From contig CAMPHP010000213.1 in NCBI GenBank assembly GCA_946885925.1, positions 1-6,137 on the forward strand: 6,137 nt of DNA, written 5' to 3'. The number at the start of each line of letters is the position of its first letter. The first letter of the stretch is position 1. A model generated the notes under the pieces. The model was given only the letters and a program-made list of their open reading frames with translations, was not told the origin of the DNA and made no database searches. Below, one piece after another: positions 5,205-6,137 of the stretch. The position numbers and the translations under genes are program-made. The stretch is from an uncultured Litorilinea sp. Lineage in GTDB: Bacteria > Chloroflexota > Anaerolineae > Caldilineales > Caldilineaceae.

Positions 5205-5220
5205 TGTTACACTAGTGCAA
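5205..5220 (+). promoter_or_regulatory. Putative promoter of the LysM gene with overlapping near-palindrome
   Basis: TGTTACACT (5205-5213) is an extended -10, with TTCGCA (5184-5189) as a 4/6 match to a -35 at 18-bp spacing. The -10 is covered by TTACACTAGTGCAA (5207-5220), a palindrome with one mismatched pair and a perfect core CACTAGTG (5210-5217), a likely repressor site. The leader to the ATG at 5368 would be about 150 nt. Confidence 0.45.
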
Positions 5221-5232
5221 TCTCATGCCTGT

Positions 5233-5259
5233 AGATATGATGCTCGGAGATAGATGCTC
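5233..5259. repeat. Direct repeat pair in the LysM leader (AGATAtGATGCTC type)
   Basis: AGATATGATGCTC (5233-5245) and AGATAGATGCTC (5248-5259) are the same but for one extra T, spaced by 15 bp. They lie just downstream of the putative promoter. Confidence 0.5.
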
Positions 5260-5278
5260 TTTCAAGCCCGTACACATC

Positions 5279-5306
5279 CTACAGCATGAACACTACAGCG
5301 TGAACA
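5279..5306. repeat. Tandem 14-bp direct repeat in the LysM leader
   Basis: CTACAGCATGAACA (5279-5292) is followed immediately by CTACAGCGTGAACA (5293-5306), with 13 of 14 bases identical. This may be a tandem regulator site or a replication-slippage duplication in the 5' untranslated region. Confidence 0.6.
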
Positions 5307-5367
5307 TCGTCGCCCTTCATCACAACTCTTGAATCTTAGGTCATAAAAAAATAGGAGAAGCCCAACC

Positions 5368-6137
5368 ATGGCACGTCTCAAGGTCCGTACATGGAGCTTG
5401 GTAACTGTTGCAGTTCTCGCCATTGCCTTGGCAGTCCAATTTTTTTGGCAAGAGGGACTGAGACCAGCAAAGGCCTATCATGAAGATGTCATCTATACTG
5501 TGCAGGGGGGCGACTCACTTCAGCTCATTGCCAAAGAGTTTGGCGTGAGTGTGGAAGCGATAGCTGAGGCGAATGGTTTGACACCTGACACGCAACTCTA
5601 CAAGCAGCAACAGCTTCTCATTCCCGCTGTTGCAACAAGCGAAGAGAGCGCAGACATGTCGGGGGAAATGTCGTTAGCAAGGAGCGCAGCTTCTAGTGAT
5701 GGCGAAGCAAGTGATGAAGAGGCTGCTGCCACGCCCACGCCTGCTGCCGAGAGTACGAGCGTTGTTTCCGCAGTGCAAGTTCCCACGACCGCGGCACAAG
5801 CTGCTCCCTCTTCACAGACGACTTATACAGTCCAGGCAGGCGATTCACTTGTCAAAATTGCCGAGGATTTTGGTGTAGACCTTGATGCCTTGGCTGCTGC
5901 CAATGGTCTAGAGCGCAACAGCGGGCTCTACAAACGCCAAGTCTTGATTATTCCCACTCGCCCCGCCCCATCTGCTCAAGCCGCCGCTCCCGCCGCGACC
6001 GAAGAAATGATGGCCCAGCCAACTGAAGAAGCGACAGAAGAAGCCACTGCCGAGCCGTCCGAAGAAATAACAGTCGAGCCAACAGAAGAAGCCACAATAG
6101 AAGCTACTGAAGAAGCAACTGTAGAACCTACCGAAGA
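5368..6137 (+). CDS. Exported or membrane-anchored protein with two LysM domains, C-terminus beyond window
   Basis: The visible 256 residues begin with a basic n-region (MARLKVR) and a hydrophobic segment (about 9-26). This is followed by RPAKA at 32-36, a possible signal peptidase site (AKA|Y); otherwise the segment acts as an anchor. LysM1 spans about 43-86 (YTVQGGDSLQLIAKEFGV ... LLIP) and LysM2 about 153-196 (YTVQAGDSLVKIAEDFGV ... LIIP). Both share the GDSLxxIAxxFGV and ANGL...LYKxQ pattern. LysM domains bind N-acetylglucosamine glycans such as peptidoglycan. The linker (87-150) is Ala/Ser/Glu/Thr-rich with ATPTPAAES. From about 211 the chain becomes an acidic repeat built on TEEAT/EPTEE units that continues past the edge, so any catalytic domain is not visible. 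The ATG at 5368 follows the clear ribosome binding site AGGAGA (5353-5358). The gene probably acts at the cell wall. It is alone downstream of its own promoter. Confidence 0.9.
   Translation, partial: MARLKVRTWSLVTVAVLAIALAVQFFWQEGLRPAKAYHEDVIYTVQGGDSLQLIAKEFGVSVEAIAEANGLTPDTQLYKQQQLLIPAVATSEESADMSGEMSLARSAASSDGEASDEEAAATPTPAAESTSVVSAVQVPTTAAQAAPSSQTTYTVQAGDSLVKIAEDFGVDLDALAAANGLERNSGLYKRQVLIIPTRPAPSAQAAAPAATEEMMAQPTEEATEEATAEPSEEITVEPTEEATIEATEEATVEPTE

Noticed and set aside
5598..5878. Open frames in other phases across the LysM linker
   Set aside because: They arise from low-complexity Ala/Ser/Glu/Thr codons of the real frame and carry no features of their own.
1..6137. CRISPR array, insertion sequence, tRNA or prophage genes
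   Set aside because: No regularly spaced repeats, transposase or integrase sequence, tRNA-like cloverleaf or phage protein was found on either strand.

Overview
The window looks like a bacterial chromosome segment, most probably from the Chloroflexota (Anaerolineae/Caldilineae-like). This is an inference from the mix of genes: a secreted subtilase, a PAC2-family protein, a large ADP-ribosylglycohydrolase fused to lectin-like domains, and a LysM protein with Ala/Pro/Thr and Thr/Glu-rich linkers. No rRNA, tRNA or phylogenetic marker is present to confirm it. Base composition is moderate, and coding is loosely packed with long non-coding gaps.

Layout, left to right. (1) Positions 1-533, minus strand: N-terminal part of a secreted S8 peptidase, with signal peptide, prodomain and catalytic Asp; it runs off the left edge. 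(2) Positions 534-1432: about 900 bp with no convincing gene. It holds a 9+9 bp palindrome and an extended -10 for the peptidase, then a cluster of TTGTGC/GCACAA boxes leading into an extended -10 (TGCTACAAT). After that comes a roughly 200-nt segment dense in hairpins that ends in a strong GC-rich stem, a candidate non-coding RNA. (3) Positions 1433-2359, minus strand: PAC2-family protein. (4) Positions 2360-2747: divergent intergenic region with a promoter for each neighbour, a four-helix element around a three-way junction (2481-2576), and a pair of ATGCATTT boxes. (5) Positions 2748-4871, plus strand: 707-aa ADP-ribosylglycohydrolase with a middle beta-rich domain and a C-terminal LamG/DUF1080-like domain. 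(6) Positions 4872-5105: a strong inverted repeat and a truncated response-regulator receiver gene on the minus strand. (7) Positions 5106-5367: promoter and 5' leader of the last gene, with two tandem direct repeats. (8) Positions 5368-6137, plus strand: N-terminal part of an exported or membrane-anchored protein with two LysM domains and an acidic Thr/Glu repeat region, cut by the right edge.

The four protein genes do not form an operon: each has its own upstream gap, and the strands are -, -, + and +. I see no clear shared pathway. The two edge genes are exported cell-envelope proteins. The least explained parts are the non-coding stretches: the candidate RNA at about 1148-1345, the junction-like element at 2481-2576, and a 13-bp motif (TGGCGGSACCTCC) that forms the 3' side of a hairpin in both.
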